From Solibacter sp039934035 (GTDB taxonomy: Bacteria > Acidobacteriota > Terriglobia > Bryobacterales > Bryobacteraceae): 64,000 nucleotides of DNA. Of this stretch, positions 17,218-25,958 are shown in pieces. Under the pieces are notes generated by a model. It did not search any database. It was not told the DNA's origin and was given only the letters and a program-made list of their open reading frames with translations. The stretch covers positions 1-64,000 of the forward strand of contig JBDTMZ010000093.1 in assembly GCA_039934035.1 (NCBI GenBank), written 5' to 3'. A program made the translations under genes and the position numbers. The stretch's first letter is position 1; each line of letters opens with the position of its first letter.

Positions 17218-17514
17218 TCAATGGGGAAGCTGGTCCATCTTTTCGAACGGCACCCGGAGCACGAACACCGGGTTCTGGAACTGATCATTCACCTTGGGAA
17301 TGAACCAGACGTTGGCGTTCCGCCGGTCAAGCACCAACATTCCTTGCTGGCCCTTGTGCAGGAACACCGCGGAGACGATCGTGACGTGATCGAATTGGGC
17401 CGATTGTGCCAGTACCTTATCCTGCGGATCCAGAATGGGACGCAGCGCGATGATCCCGAGCAGCAGCACAATCGTCATCAGGATCGCATACAGAAACCGG
17501 TCGGGCTTATGCAT
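17218..17514 (-). CDS. Small single-span membrane protein, unknown
   Basis: A 98-residue protein with one N-terminal membrane helix (about residues 7-25, FLYAILMTIVLLLGIIAL) and a periplasmic part rich in Val and Phe (DHVTIVSAVFLHKGQQGMLVLDRRNANVWFIPK). That part looks like a small beta domain. The start at 17514 is supported by GGAGG 7 nt upstream; longer frames have a non-family Arg-rich leader. Located 6 nt before the MscS gene; a channel accessory role is possible but unproven. Confidence 0.7.
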   Translation of the reverse strand: MHKPDRFLYAILMTIVLLLGIIALRPILDPQDKVLAQSAQFDHVTIVSAVFLHKGQQGMLVLDRRNANVWFIPKVNDQFQNPVFVLRVPFEKMDQLPH

Positions 17515-17659
17515 AAGGGTACCTCCACCGCAAGAAGATGCAGCCGCACTCGCTCCGCACTCTTTTCTTTGCCTGCGCGCCTCTGGCTCATACCGGCGAG
17601 GCCGCAACCCCAACCGGCGACCGCCTGCGGCCATCGTAAGAATCGAGCCGGCTTACGCC

Positions 17660-18469
17660 TTAGTATTTCTGCGGCACGAACTTCCGCCCTTGCAGCGACG
17701 CCTGGTCGTCATACGCGCCGTCCATCGAGCGCTCCGGCAGCTTCACCTTCTCGCGCGGAACTTTCTTATAAGGAATCAGGTCCAGGATGTGTGCGATGCA
17801 GTTCAGACGAGCTCGCTGCTTATCGTCCGAACTCAGGATGTACCAGGGTGAATCTTTCGTATCCGTAGCCTTGAGCATCATGTCGCGCGCGCGAGAATAG
17901 TCGAACCACTTGCTACGCGACGGCAGGTCCATCGGGCTCAGTTTCCACTGTCGCAGCGGATCTTTCATCCGCGCCTCAAACCGCTTCATCTGTTCCTTAT
18001 CGCCGACTTCCAGCCAGATCTTGATGATCTGGACTCCGCCGTCGATAATGTGCTTTTCCATCTGCGGGCAGAGATCCAGAAACCGCCGGTGCTGCTCCTT
18101 GGTGCAGAAGCCCATCACCAGCTCGACGCCGGCGCGGTTATACCAGCTCCGATCGAAGATCACCACCTCGCCTTTGGCCGGAAAGTGCTGGAAATAGCGT
18201 TGGAAGAACAGCTGGTCCTTTTCCCGATCGGAGGGAGCCGGCAGCGCCACCATCCGAAAAACGCGCGGGCTCACCCGCTCGGTGAGTGCTTTGATCGTGC
18301 CGCCCTTCCCTGCCGCGTCGCGACCCTCGAATACGATGATGACGCGCAGCCCTTTGTGCTTCACCCATTCCTGTAACTCGCATAGCTTGCCTTGCAGCTT
18401 GCGCAGTTCTTTCTCGTACTGCTTATTCTTCATCTTTTCCACATCACGAGCTTTCGACGGTGCGGCCAT
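17660..18469 (-). CDS. ppk2: Polyphosphate kinase 2 (PPK2) family protein
   Basis: A 269-residue enzyme moving phosphate between polyphosphate and nucleoside di/monophosphates. Walker A is FEGRDAAGKGGT, Walker B is VIFDRSWYNRAG, and the lid region carries EARMKDPLRQWKLSPMD. All key residues are present and length suits a one-domain class I PPK2. The ATG at 18469 was chosen over 18565 because the extra leader is Arg/Ser-rich and atypical. Divergent from the OmpA-like gene across a 242-bp gap. Confidence 0.92.
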   Translation of the reverse strand: MAAPSKARDVEKMKNKQYEKELRKLQGKLCELQEWVKHKGLRVIIVFEGRDAAGKGGTIKALTERVSPRVFRMVALPAPSDREKDQLFFQRYFQHFPAKGEVVIFDRSWYNRAGVELVMGFCTKEQHRRFLDLCPQMEKHIIDGGVQIIKIWLEVGDKEQMKRFEARMKDPLRQWKLSPMDLPSRSKWFDYSRARDMMLKATDTKDSPWYILSSDDKQRARLNCIAHILDLIPYKKVPREKVKLPERSMDGAYDDQASLQGRKFVPQKY

Positions 18470-18711
18470 ACGGTACACTCCAGGGCTTGGCTCGCGGAAT
18501 CTGCTGCTCCTTCCGCGGTCACTGCCTTCAAACGAAACGGCTTTCCGCCGTTCTCTCCGGGACAATGATGCGAGTCCGGGAGCGGAGTTGCAGTTTTGTT
18601 ACACCAAAAAAACTACCTCACCCCGTTGTGGCAATCATCTGTCCATCTGGACGCCCGTGCCGGAATTCGCCGGCGGAGCCGTGTGGAGCGGAATCACAGG
18701 GAGGGAACATC

Positions 18712-19584
18712 ATGAATCGAACGTTTGACCGAATCGCGATCAAGGCAGTTTTACCGTTGCTCGCATTTGCCATGCTTGGCGGAAGTGCGCTGGCGCAAAC
18801 CACCAAAATCCAGGGAATGATCAAAGCCAGGAGTGGCGCCACCATGGTCGTTCACACCGCCAGTTCGCCGGACGTTGTCGTGTTGCTGGCCGACTCCACG
18901 CAAGTCGCGCAGATCCAGGGGACCCTCAAGGTGCGCCGCAAGGAGATGTCGATGGCTGCCCTGATCCCGGGCCTCGAAGTCCAGGTGGAAGGTACTTACA
19001 ACGCCGAGCGGCAACTGGCCGCTACGTCCGTCAAATTCCAGGGCAACGATCTCGAGCGGGCCCAATCCATCCAGGCCGGCATGCACGAGACCGAGGCGCA
19101 GGCGCAGCAAAACAAGGCCGGCCTGGAGCAGCAGAGCCGCCAGATTGAGGCCCACAAAGGAGCCATCGACGCGGCCATCGCCCGTTTCGGCCAGCTCGAT
19201 GATTACTACATTTTCGCCGAAGTCACCGTGCTCTTCGGCAACGGCAAGACCGCCGTCGAGGCCCAGTACAAACCCAAGCTGCTGGAATTGGCCCAAAATG
19301 CCAAAACGATCGACGCTTATATGATTCAGGTGGTCGGCTACGCGTCTCCGTCCGGAAGCGTGGCCGTCAATCAGAAGCTGAGCGAGGATCGAGCCAGCGC
19401 GGTAACCAACATCTTGTTGCAGGAAGGACACGTTCCCCTGACCAACCTGCTGGCGCCAGGCGCCATGGGCGAGACCAACCAGGCTGTGGACGATCCGTCG
19501 CGCGAGGGCGAGGCACAAAATCGCCGCGTGGTCGTCAGGGTCCTGCAAAACAAAGGCATCGCCGGACTCAAAGCCGCCCATTGA
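18712..19584 (+). CDS. OmpA family protein with N-terminal DUF5666-like domain
   Basis: A 290-residue envelope protein. A signal peptide (residues 1-24, ending GSALA) precedes a beta-rich domain (TTKIQGMIKARSGATMVV, resembling DUF5666/OB-like repeats), then a Gln-rich helix. The C-terminal OmpA peptidoglycan-binding domain (about 160-285) includes VVGYASPSGSVAVNQKLSEDRA and NRRVVVRVL. The GYASPSG/NRR motifs match the diaminopimelate-binding fold, although the usual GHTD is GYAS. GGAGGG lies about 8 nt before the start. Confidence 0.85.
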   Translation: MNRTFDRIAIKAVLPLLAFAMLGGSALAQTTKIQGMIKARSGATMVVHTASSPDVVVLLADSTQVAQIQGTLKVRRKEMSMAALIPGLEVQVEGTYNAERQLAATSVKFQGNDLERAQSIQAGMHETEAQAQQNKAGLEQQSRQIEAHKGAIDAAIARFGQLDDYYIFAEVTVLFGNGKTAVEAQYKPKLLELAQNAKTIDAYMIQVVGYASPSGSVAVNQKLSEDRASAVTNILLQEGHVPLTNLLAPGAMGETNQAVDDPSREGEAQNRRVVVRVLQNKGIAGLKAAH

Positions 19585-19676
19585 GAGGGCTCGGTTACAA
19601 AAAGTACTTCACGCCGATCGGCGCCGCCATCGTGACAGGCGGTGGAGCATCGACTATCAGGAGACGGAGGCCGTAA

Positions 19677-22370
19677 ATGGCAACCCAGCAGGACGCCGAA
19701 CACAACCGATTGAATTCCGAGGGCCACCTGTGGAAAAAATGGGGCCCCTATCTGAGCGAGAGACAATGGGGTACCGTTCGCGAAGACTATAGCGACGACG
19801 GCGACGCCTGGAAGTATTTCACCCACGACCATGCGCGCTCGCGCGCCTACCGCTGGGGCGAGGACGGCCTCGCCGGCATCTCCGATGACCGCCAACAGCT
19901 CTGCTTCGCCCTGGCGCTGTGGAACGGCCAGGACCCGATCCTTAAGGAACGCCTGTTCGGCCTGACCAACAGCGAAGGCAACCACGGCGAGGACGTCAAG
20001 GAGTACTACTTCTACCTCGACAGCACTCCGACTCACTCCTACATGAAGTACCTCTACAAGTACCCGCAGGCAGCCTATCCTTACTGCCAGTTGGTCGAGG
20101 AGAACCGCCGGCGCGGCCGCCACGAAGCGGAGTACGAACTGCTCGACACCGGCGTTTTCGATGAGGACCGCTACTTCGATGTCTTCGTCGAATACGCCAA
20201 AGAGTCGCCGGACGACATCCTGGTGCGCATCACCGTCGCCAATCGGGGGCCGTCCGCGGCGCCCGTACACGTTCTCCCGGCGTTGTGGTTCCGCAACACC
20301 TGGTCGTGGTCGGCAAACGGCCATAAGCCGCTGCTGGAGCAATGTTACACGTCCGATGGATCTACCGTCATCGCCGCCTCCCATGCCGACCTGGGCGTCC
20401 GCTACCTTTACGCCGGCAACGATGTGCCGGTCCTTTACACCGAAAACGAGACCAACAACGAGCGCGTCTTCGGCACGGAGAACACGTCACCGTACTTAAA
20501 GGACGGTATCAACGACTACGTGGTCCACGGCCGCACCGACCGGGTTAATCCGGACCGGCACGGCACGAAGGCGTCCCCTTACTACCGCATGGATGTGCCG
20601 GCGGGGGAAAGCCGGGTAATCCGCCTGCGCCTGACCCCTACCGCCCCCGAGACGACGGGAAGCGCTGCGTCATTGGGTGCCGCGTTCGATGAGATCATGG
20701 AGGCTCGCCGCCGCGAAGCCGACGCATTCTACGACGCCCTCACCCCCGACTCGCTCTCCGAAGACGCCATCCGCGTCATGCGCCAGGCCCTCGCGGGCAT
20801 GTTGTGGACCAAGCAGTTTTACGCCTACGACGTGGACAGTTGGAGCGAGCGCCGCAAGGGCGCCCACCGCAATCGCGACTGGGTCCACCTGGCCAACGAT
20901 CATGTCATCTCCATGCCCGACAAGTGGGAGTACCCGTGGTATGCGGCGTGGGACCTCGCCTTCCACTGCGTCGCACTCTCCATTGTGGACCCCGAATTCG
21001 CCAAAGAGCAGATGGACCTGATGCTGTGCGACGATTATCTCCATCCGACCGGCCAACTTCCGGCGTACGAATGGAACTTCGGCGACGTCAACCCACCAGT
21101 GCACGCCTGGGCTACCCGTTTCGTCTATGAAAACTGTAAGGAGCTAACCGGCAAATGCGACCGCAAATTCCTCGAGGAGACCTTTCAGAAGCTGTCCCTG
21201 AACTTCACCTGGTGGGTCAACCGCAAGGATCCCGGCGGCAATAACATTTTCGGAGGCGGATTCCTCGGCCTCGATAACATCGGCGTCTTCGACCGCAGTG
21301 CCCCGTTGCCCACCGGCGGCCATCTCGAACAGGCCGACGGCACTGCCTGGATGGCCTTCTACAGCCAGTGCATGCTGCAGATCGCTACCGAACTGGCGAT
21401 CGACGATCCGTCCTACGAACGCATGGTCGTGAAGTTCGCCAAACACTTCATGTGGATCGCCCTCGCCATGGAGAATCTGGGCAACGAGCACGAAGCCATG
21501 TGGGACGAAGAAGACGGCTTCTTCTACGACGTCCTGCGTCTGCCCGATGGCTCCGCCACCCGCATGAAGGTCCGCTCCCTGGTCGGACTCCTGCCTCTCT
21601 GCGCCACCGCAGTATTTCACGGCGAATTGAGAAGCCACATGCCGGACGTCATCCGCAAGCTCAACACCTTCGTAGACAGGCATCCCCGCATCCGCCAGTC
21701 GATGGCCCTGGAAAGCATGCTGAAAGACGGAGTCGACGGAACTCGGCTGCTCGATCTCATGAGCGCGGACAGATACCGCCGGGTGCTGGCTAAAATGCTG
21801 GACGAGAATGAATTCCTCGGCCCCTACGGGATCCGCTCCATCTCTCGCTACCATCTCGATCACCCGTATGTGTTCCACGCCAGCGGCCAGGAATTCCGCG
21901 TGCAGTACGTCCCCGCGGAGTCGGACACGGGCATGTTCGGCGGCAATTCCAACTGGCGCGGTCCCGTGTGGATGCCCATCAATTTCCTGATCATCCGCTC
22001 GCTTGTCAACCTGCATCAGTATTACGGCGACAACCTCCGTGTGGAGTGCCCCACCGGCTCCGGCAACTTGATGAACATGTTCGAGGTGGCGCAGGAGCTC
22101 GGCAGACGGCTCGGCCGCATTTTCCTCCGCGATGCCAGCGGCCGCCGTCCGGTCTATGGCGGCACGGAGAAGTTCCAGAACGATCCGCACTGGCGCGATC
22201 TGATCCTGTTCTACGAATACTTCCACGGCGATAACGGTGCCGGCATCGGCGCCAGCCATCAGACCGGTTGGACCGGAACCATCGCAAATCTGATCCAACT
22301 CTCCGGCGTGTTGACTGGCGAGAGCGTGATCGCAGGCACGGCCCGGTTCGGATTCCGCGGAAAGCGCTGA
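19677..22370 (+). CDS. GH63/MGH1-like glucosidase
   Basis: An 897-residue cytoplasmic (no leader) alpha-glycosidase of the GH63/mannosylglycerate-hydrolase-like superfamily. N-terminal blocks include WKKWGPYLSERQWGTVREDY and TNSEGNHGEDVKEYYFYLD. The (alpha/alpha)6 barrel carries YPWYAAWDLAFHCVAL and PAYEWNFGDVNPPVHAWA, with Asp/Glu at the usual catalytic places. A GNSNWRGPVWMPINFLIIR block follows, typical of retaining-fold trehalase-like barrels. Likely acts on alpha-glucosides or compatible solutes such as glucosylglycerate. Located 92 nt after the OmpA gene. Confidence 0.85.
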   Translation: MATQQDAEHNRLNSEGHLWKKWGPYLSERQWGTVREDYSDDGDAWKYFTHDHARSRAYRWGEDGLAGISDDRQQLCFALALWNGQDPILKERLFGLTNSEGNHGEDVKEYYFYLDSTPTHSYMKYLYKYPQAAYPYCQLVEENRRRGRHEAEYELLDTGVFDEDRYFDVFVEYAKESPDDILVRITVANRGPSAAPVHVLPALWFRNTWSWSANGHKPLLEQCYTSDGSTVIAASHADLGVRYLYAGNDVPVLYTENETNNERVFGTENTSPYLKDGINDYVVHGRTDRVNPDRHGTKASPYYRMDVPAGESRVIRLRLTPTAPETTGSAASLGAAFDEIMEARRREADAFYDALTPDSLSEDAIRVMRQALAGMLWTKQFYAYDVDSWSERRKGAHRNRDWVHLANDHVISMPDKWEYPWYAAWDLAFHCVALSIVDPEFAKEQMDLMLCDDYLHPTGQLPAYEWNFGDVNPPVHAWATRFVYENCKELTGKCDRKFLEETFQKLSLNFTWWVNRKDPGGNNIFGGGFLGLDNIGVFDRSAPLPTGGHLEQADGTAWMAFYSQCMLQIATELAIDDPSYERMVVKFAKHFMWIALAMENLGNEHEAMWDEEDGFFYDVLRLPDGSATRMKVRSLVGLLPLCATAVFHGELRSHMPDVIRKLNTFVDRHPRIRQSMALESMLKDGVDGTRLLDLMSADRYRRVLAKMLDENEFLGPYGIRSISRYHLDHPYVFHASGQEFRVQYVPAESDTGMFGGNSNWRGPVWMPINFLIIRSLVNLHQYYGDNLRVECPTGSGNLMNMFEVAQELGRRLGRIFLRDASGRRPVYGGTEKFQNDPHWRDLILFYEYFHGDNGAGIGASHQTGWTGTIANLIQLSGVLTGESVIAGTARFGFRGKR

Positions 22371-22390
22371 CCCTGGATCCGGTTTCGCCT

Positions 22391-22538
22391 TTCAGCTATC
22401 AGCTATCAGCGCGCAGCGCGCAGTTCTCAGTTTTCAGTTCTCAGTTCTCAGTACGGCGTGCGGACTGCAGGAAGCCTCGCGCCGGAGGCGGGCTGATAGC
22501 TGACCGCTGACCGCTGATAGCTGATAGCTGACAGCTGA
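22391..22538. repeat. Heptamer repeat island in inverted arrangement
   Basis: Left arm: AGCTATC-type heptamers, then GTTCTCA/GTTTTCA units. Right arm: GCTGATA/GCTGACC/GCTGACA heptamers, which are the reverse complement of the first left-arm unit. A roughly 60-nt loop rich in GC separates them. The arms could fold into a long imperfect hairpin. Lies between the GH63 stop and the DUF4136 gene, so it may also terminate transcription. Confidence 0.8.
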
Positions 22539-22596
22539 GGTGCCGCGCCCCCCGATTTCGTGCACCTCACGCACCCGCTCCGGCATCTCGCTGAGG

Positions 22597-23169
22597 ATGA
22601 CCTGCGTCAGAGCAATATTCGCCCGGGCCGGCTTGGCCGCCGTTCTCGGATTCGGCCTTTTATCCGCTCCCGCCATCGCGGGGAAGAAGGACATCCAATT
22701 CGACCCTGGTACCGACTTTTCTCACGTCCGCGGATATCAATGGCGAACCCACCCGGTCTACGAGAAAAATCCCGGACTCCAGGAGAAATACCATGTTGCC
22801 ATCCAACTCGTCATGGAGGCGGGCAATGCCGAGTTGGCAAAACGTGGACTTCATGCGGAGGACGTTTCGCCGGACGTCTACGTCACCTTTTACGTGTTAG
22901 CCCATGACGCGCAGGAAATCAACATCGTGACCTCTTCGTGGGGCAGCGGATACGGCTGGTATGGAGCGCCCTCCTGGACCGTCACCGAGGTTCAGGACTA
23001 CCTGCAGGGAATGCTGGTGATAGATATCGTCGACGCCGCCACGTCGAAACTGCTCTGGCGCGCTCATTGCGGCCAAGACGTCAAGGACATGCGCGAGCGC
23101 CACAAGGACATCTCCAAGGCCGTTCGCAAGGCCCTCGGTAATTTTCCACCCAAAGCGCGCAAGCCTTGA
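22597..23169 (+). CDS. DUF4136 domain-containing exported protein
   Basis: A 190-residue protein with a hydrophobic leader (FARAGLAAVLGFGLLSAPAIA) and a DUF4136 domain: DFSHVRGYQWRT at the start, KRGLHAEDVSPDVYVTFYV in the middle, and GMLVIDIVDAATSKLLWRAH near the end. These proteins are periplasmic or outer-membrane-anchored, of unknown role. No lipobox Cys is seen. The ATG at 22597 was preferred because the frame back to 22540 starts inside the heptamer repeat. A second DUF4136 gene lies at 42410-42967. Confidence 0.8.
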   Translation: MTCVRAIFARAGLAAVLGFGLLSAPAIAGKKDIQFDPGTDFSHVRGYQWRTHPVYEKNPGLQEKYHVAIQLVMEAGNAELAKRGLHAEDVSPDVYVTFYVLAHDAQEINIVTSSWGSGYGWYGAPSWTVTEVQDYLQGMLVIDIVDAATSKLLWRAHCGQDVKDMRERHKDISKAVRKALGNFPPKARKP

Positions 23170-23213
23170 CAATCCCAAGCGGGATGCCCTTCTGTTGCCG
23201 CGGAAGCAGCGCC

Positions 23214-24629
23214 ATGAAAACTAGCGGACACGCTCAACGCCTGGCCCTGTTTCTGCTCCTGGTCGTTGCGGCACCTCCGTCGGCCGGTGCCTACGGTCTC
23301 CTGACGCACCAGCAGTTGATCGACCAGTCCTGGAAGTCGGCCATCGTTCCCATCCTGCTGAGCCGGTTTCCCTCGCTCACTGCCCAACAGCTCAGCACCG
23401 CGCATGCCTACGCGTACGGCGGCTCCGTCATTCAGGACCTCGGCTACTATCCGTTCAGCAATGGGTTCTTCTCCGATCTGACCCACTACGTCCGCACCGG
23501 CGACTTTGTGCGCAGCCTGTTTCGCAACGCCCGCACCGCCGACGAACTGGCATTCGCCATCGGCGCGCTGGCTCACTACTTCGGCGACAGCATCGGTCAC
23601 TCCCAGGTCACCAACCGCTCCGTGGCAATCGAGTTTCCCAAACTCAGCGCGAAATACGGGCCTTCGGTGAACTATGCACAGGACAAGATCGCCCACAGCC
23701 GCGTCGAGTTCGCGTTCGATATCAATCAGGCCGTAACGTTGCGTCTGGCGCCTTATGACGTGGTCGTCTCCATTGGCTTGAAGGTGCCGTGGGGACAACT
23801 TGCCGCAGCCTTTCAGGAGACCTACGGCTTTCCGCTTCGTGACATCCTCGGCCCTTCGAGTAACGCCATGCGGGCCTACCACTTCGGAGCCCGCCGTTTC
23901 CTGCCGGCGGTCACCTACGCCGAAGGGCTGATCCATCACCACCGCTTTCCGTTAGACCCAGCCGGCACGCAGTTTAATTTGTATGAACAGCGCACGGCGC
24001 AGTTGGCCCGCGAAGCCGAGTGGGACCGCTACCGCAAGAAGCCGGGTCCAGGAACGCACTTGATGGCGGGTCTCATCTTCATTCTGCCGAAGATCGGCCC
24101 GCTCAAAGTGCTCGCCATCAAGGGCCCCACCGTGCAGACCCAGAGTCTCTATATCGAGAGCGTGAATCTCACCACCACGGCACTCGCTCTGGCGCTCACC
24201 CAACTTGGGGCTCCGGATCCCTCTGCCGAGGTTACCGATCGCATGATGACTGACCTCATTCGAAAGAGCAATGCCGAAATGGCTGCCGGAGTTGCGCTCC
24301 CTCCTGCGTCGGTGCCCCTGCCGACCGCCCCGCCCGCGGCGACGATATCCGCGAGTCTGGTGCCCAATCGCGACCTGGATACAGGAAAGCGCGTGGTGCC
24401 GGGCGAGTACTCCCTGACGGACCAAACCTATGCCAGGCTCCTCGCCGGGGTTACCAAAAATCCCTGGCTGCCTGTTCCCGATGGGCTCAAGCAGGACGTC
24501 CTCCAGTACTACGCCGATCCCGATGCGCCCATTTCTACCAGGCGCGACAAGAAGAAGTGGGCCCGGGTCCAGCAGCAGTTGCTGGTTCTGAGCACAATGC
24601 CCACCGAACCCGATTTGGTTCTGCCCTGA
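23214..24629 (+). CDS. Exported zinc-dependent phospholipase C-like protein
   Basis: A 471-residue secreted protein. After the leader (LALFLLLVVAAPPSAGA) it begins YGLLTHQQLIDQSW, the usual N-terminal Tyr-Gly-x-x-x-His of this fold. AYAYGGSVIQDLGYYPF and GALAHYFGDSIGHS supply the Asp and His ligands expected for the trinuclear zinc site of PF00882. The C-terminal 150 residues are Pro-rich and unassigned. The start at 23214 gives a clean leader. It is 44 nt behind the DUF4136 gene, so probably co-transcribed. Confidence 0.8.
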   Translation: MKTSGHAQRLALFLLLVVAAPPSAGAYGLLTHQQLIDQSWKSAIVPILLSRFPSLTAQQLSTAHAYAYGGSVIQDLGYYPFSNGFFSDLTHYVRTGDFVRSLFRNARTADELAFAIGALAHYFGDSIGHSQVTNRSVAIEFPKLSAKYGPSVNYAQDKIAHSRVEFAFDINQAVTLRLAPYDVVVSIGLKVPWGQLAAAFQETYGFPLRDILGPSSNAMRAYHFGARRFLPAVTYAEGLIHHHRFPLDPAGTQFNLYEQRTAQLAREAEWDRYRKKPGPGTHLMAGLIFILPKIGPLKVLAIKGPTVQTQSLYIESVNLTTTALALALTQLGAPDPSAEVTDRMMTDLIRKSNAEMAAGVALPPASVPLPTAPPAATISASLVPNRDLDTGKRVVPGEYSLTDQTYARLLAGVTKNPWLPVPDGLKQDVLQYYADPDAPISTRRDKKKWARVQQQLLVLSTMPTEPDLVLP

Positions 24630-25071
24630 TCCACCCCAGGGTGAAACTCGCGCCTGGAAGTCGATCCGGAAATCGCGACCCAGACTGGCGCGCGGACGGG
24701 GGATCGACAACCTGCCTTAGAGGAGTCGCCGCGCCGTTCTTGGCCGCTGCGCTCTGCTTACCCTTCAACAATGAGTTCGTGGTCGGAGATACCATGCGGG
24801 AACCGTAACACGGCGACGTGCCGTTTGTATCGTAGGACACCGTAAAGCCAACTTCCATTTGCCGGTGCAATTCCAACCGGGTGCGCGGGAAGTCCGGCAG
24901 ACCTACAACGCAGCGGGTGAAGGACGCCTCGACCACGGAAGCACTCCGGAAACGAATGCGCACTGCGGTCGTACACGTGGAAGAGGGGGCGACGGCGCGG
25001 CATCCCATCACCTTGAGGATGGCACAAAGGAAGAAGGGTAAACTGCTTTCCTCAGCACCCAATCCGCACAT
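24630..25071. other. Gene-free region between convergent genes
   Basis: 442 bp between two convergent genes. Two overlapping minus-strand frames (24758-25027 and 24535-25071) were inspected. Neither shows a family motif, leader or ribosome site; they may be remains of a decayed gene. Nothing else seen. Confidence 0.4.
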
Positions 25072-25860
25072 CTATGCTATCAACGGATCTTCAGGCGGTT
25101 CTGCGGCGGCAGCACGTGGTGGTCGGTACGGCAGTCGAGGTTTCCCACCCGCGCGAACCCACGGACCATCGGCAAGCCCGTCGTCAATTCCATAGAGAGC
25201 CAACTCCAAACGATCACGGACTCCGAGTTTATCGAAGATGTTGTGCAGGTGGTTCTTGACCGTCTGCTCGCTGATGAACATCTTCTCGGCCATTTCCTTG
25301 TTCTTGAAGCCTTGTGCCACCAACGCCACGATTTCGCGCTCGCGCTGGCTCAACGGAGAGCGTTCACGCTCGCGCTGTGGGGGCGCTACGGGCATCGAAT
25401 CAAGGCTCGGCTGCTGCACTTCGTCGTTGGGCACAAACAGGCGGATGACTGCGGCGGTCGTGTGGGAATCGAGCCAGATTTCCCCCCCGTGGACCTTTCG
25501 GATGGCCCGAATAAGCAATTCGGTGTCGGTCTGTTTGAGGACGATACCAGATGCCCCAAGTTTCATAGCCTGGACGAACTCGTTCTTGTCGTCCGATGCG
25601 GTCACCACGATCACGCGGGTCTTACTTTTTGCGATTTGAAGACGCTGCAAGGTGGCCAGACCGTCCAAGCCCGGCATATTCAAATCAAGCAGGAGGATAT
25701 CGGGTTCATGCTGTTGCAGAACATCCAGTACCTGGCGTCCGTCCTGGGCTTGGGCGACCACATCAAAGTCCTCTTCCATGGCCAGCAGGCGGCAGAGTCC
25801 ATCGCGGAAGATTGGATGATCGTCAGCAATAACAAGCCGAATCTTCTCACCCTGTGTCAT
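25072..25860 (-). CDS. NarL/LuxR-type response regulator
   Basis: A 262-residue DNA-binding response regulator. The receiver (residues 7-125) has the acidic pair in VIADDHP, phosphoacceptor D59 in LLLDLNMPG, Thr in VVTAS and Lys in LKQTD. The LuxR helix-turn-helix (about 165-230) reads LSQREREIVALVAQGFKNKEMAEKMFISEQTVKNHLHNIFDKLGV. A Pro/Ala-rich tail of about 25 residues follows. No histidine kinase is adjacent, so it is an orphan. Confidence 0.92.
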   Translation of the reverse strand: MTQGEKIRLVIADDHPIFRDGLCRLLAMEEDFDVVAQAQDGRQVLDVLQQHEPDILLLDLNMPGLDGLATLQRLQIAKSKTRVIVVTASDDKNEFVQAMKLGASGIVLKQTDTELLIRAIRKVHGGEIWLDSHTTAAVIRLFVPNDEVQQPSLDSMPVAPPQRERERSPLSQREREIVALVAQGFKNKEMAEKMFISEQTVKNHLHNIFDKLGVRDRLELALYGIDDGLADGPWVRAGGKPRLPYRPPRAAAAEPPEDPLIA

Positions 25861-25958
25861 TTCCGCGCTCCACTCTCACCGGCACCATCGTATCAGAAGC
25901 CGCTAGTCGAAAACTGTAGGTCTCAATAGCTATTGCTTTGGGCTTCTCGTAACCATCA

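Noticed and set aside
22391..22538. Heptamer island considered as a CRISPR array
   Set aside because: Repeats are only 7 nt, contiguous and without spacers, and there are no cas genes.
24535..25071. Possible decayed gene (minus strand) with hints of a PilZ-like protein before the NarL-type regulator
   Set aside because: No PilZ RxxxR or D/NxSxxG motif could be found in any single frame; the resemblance was too weak to report as a gene.
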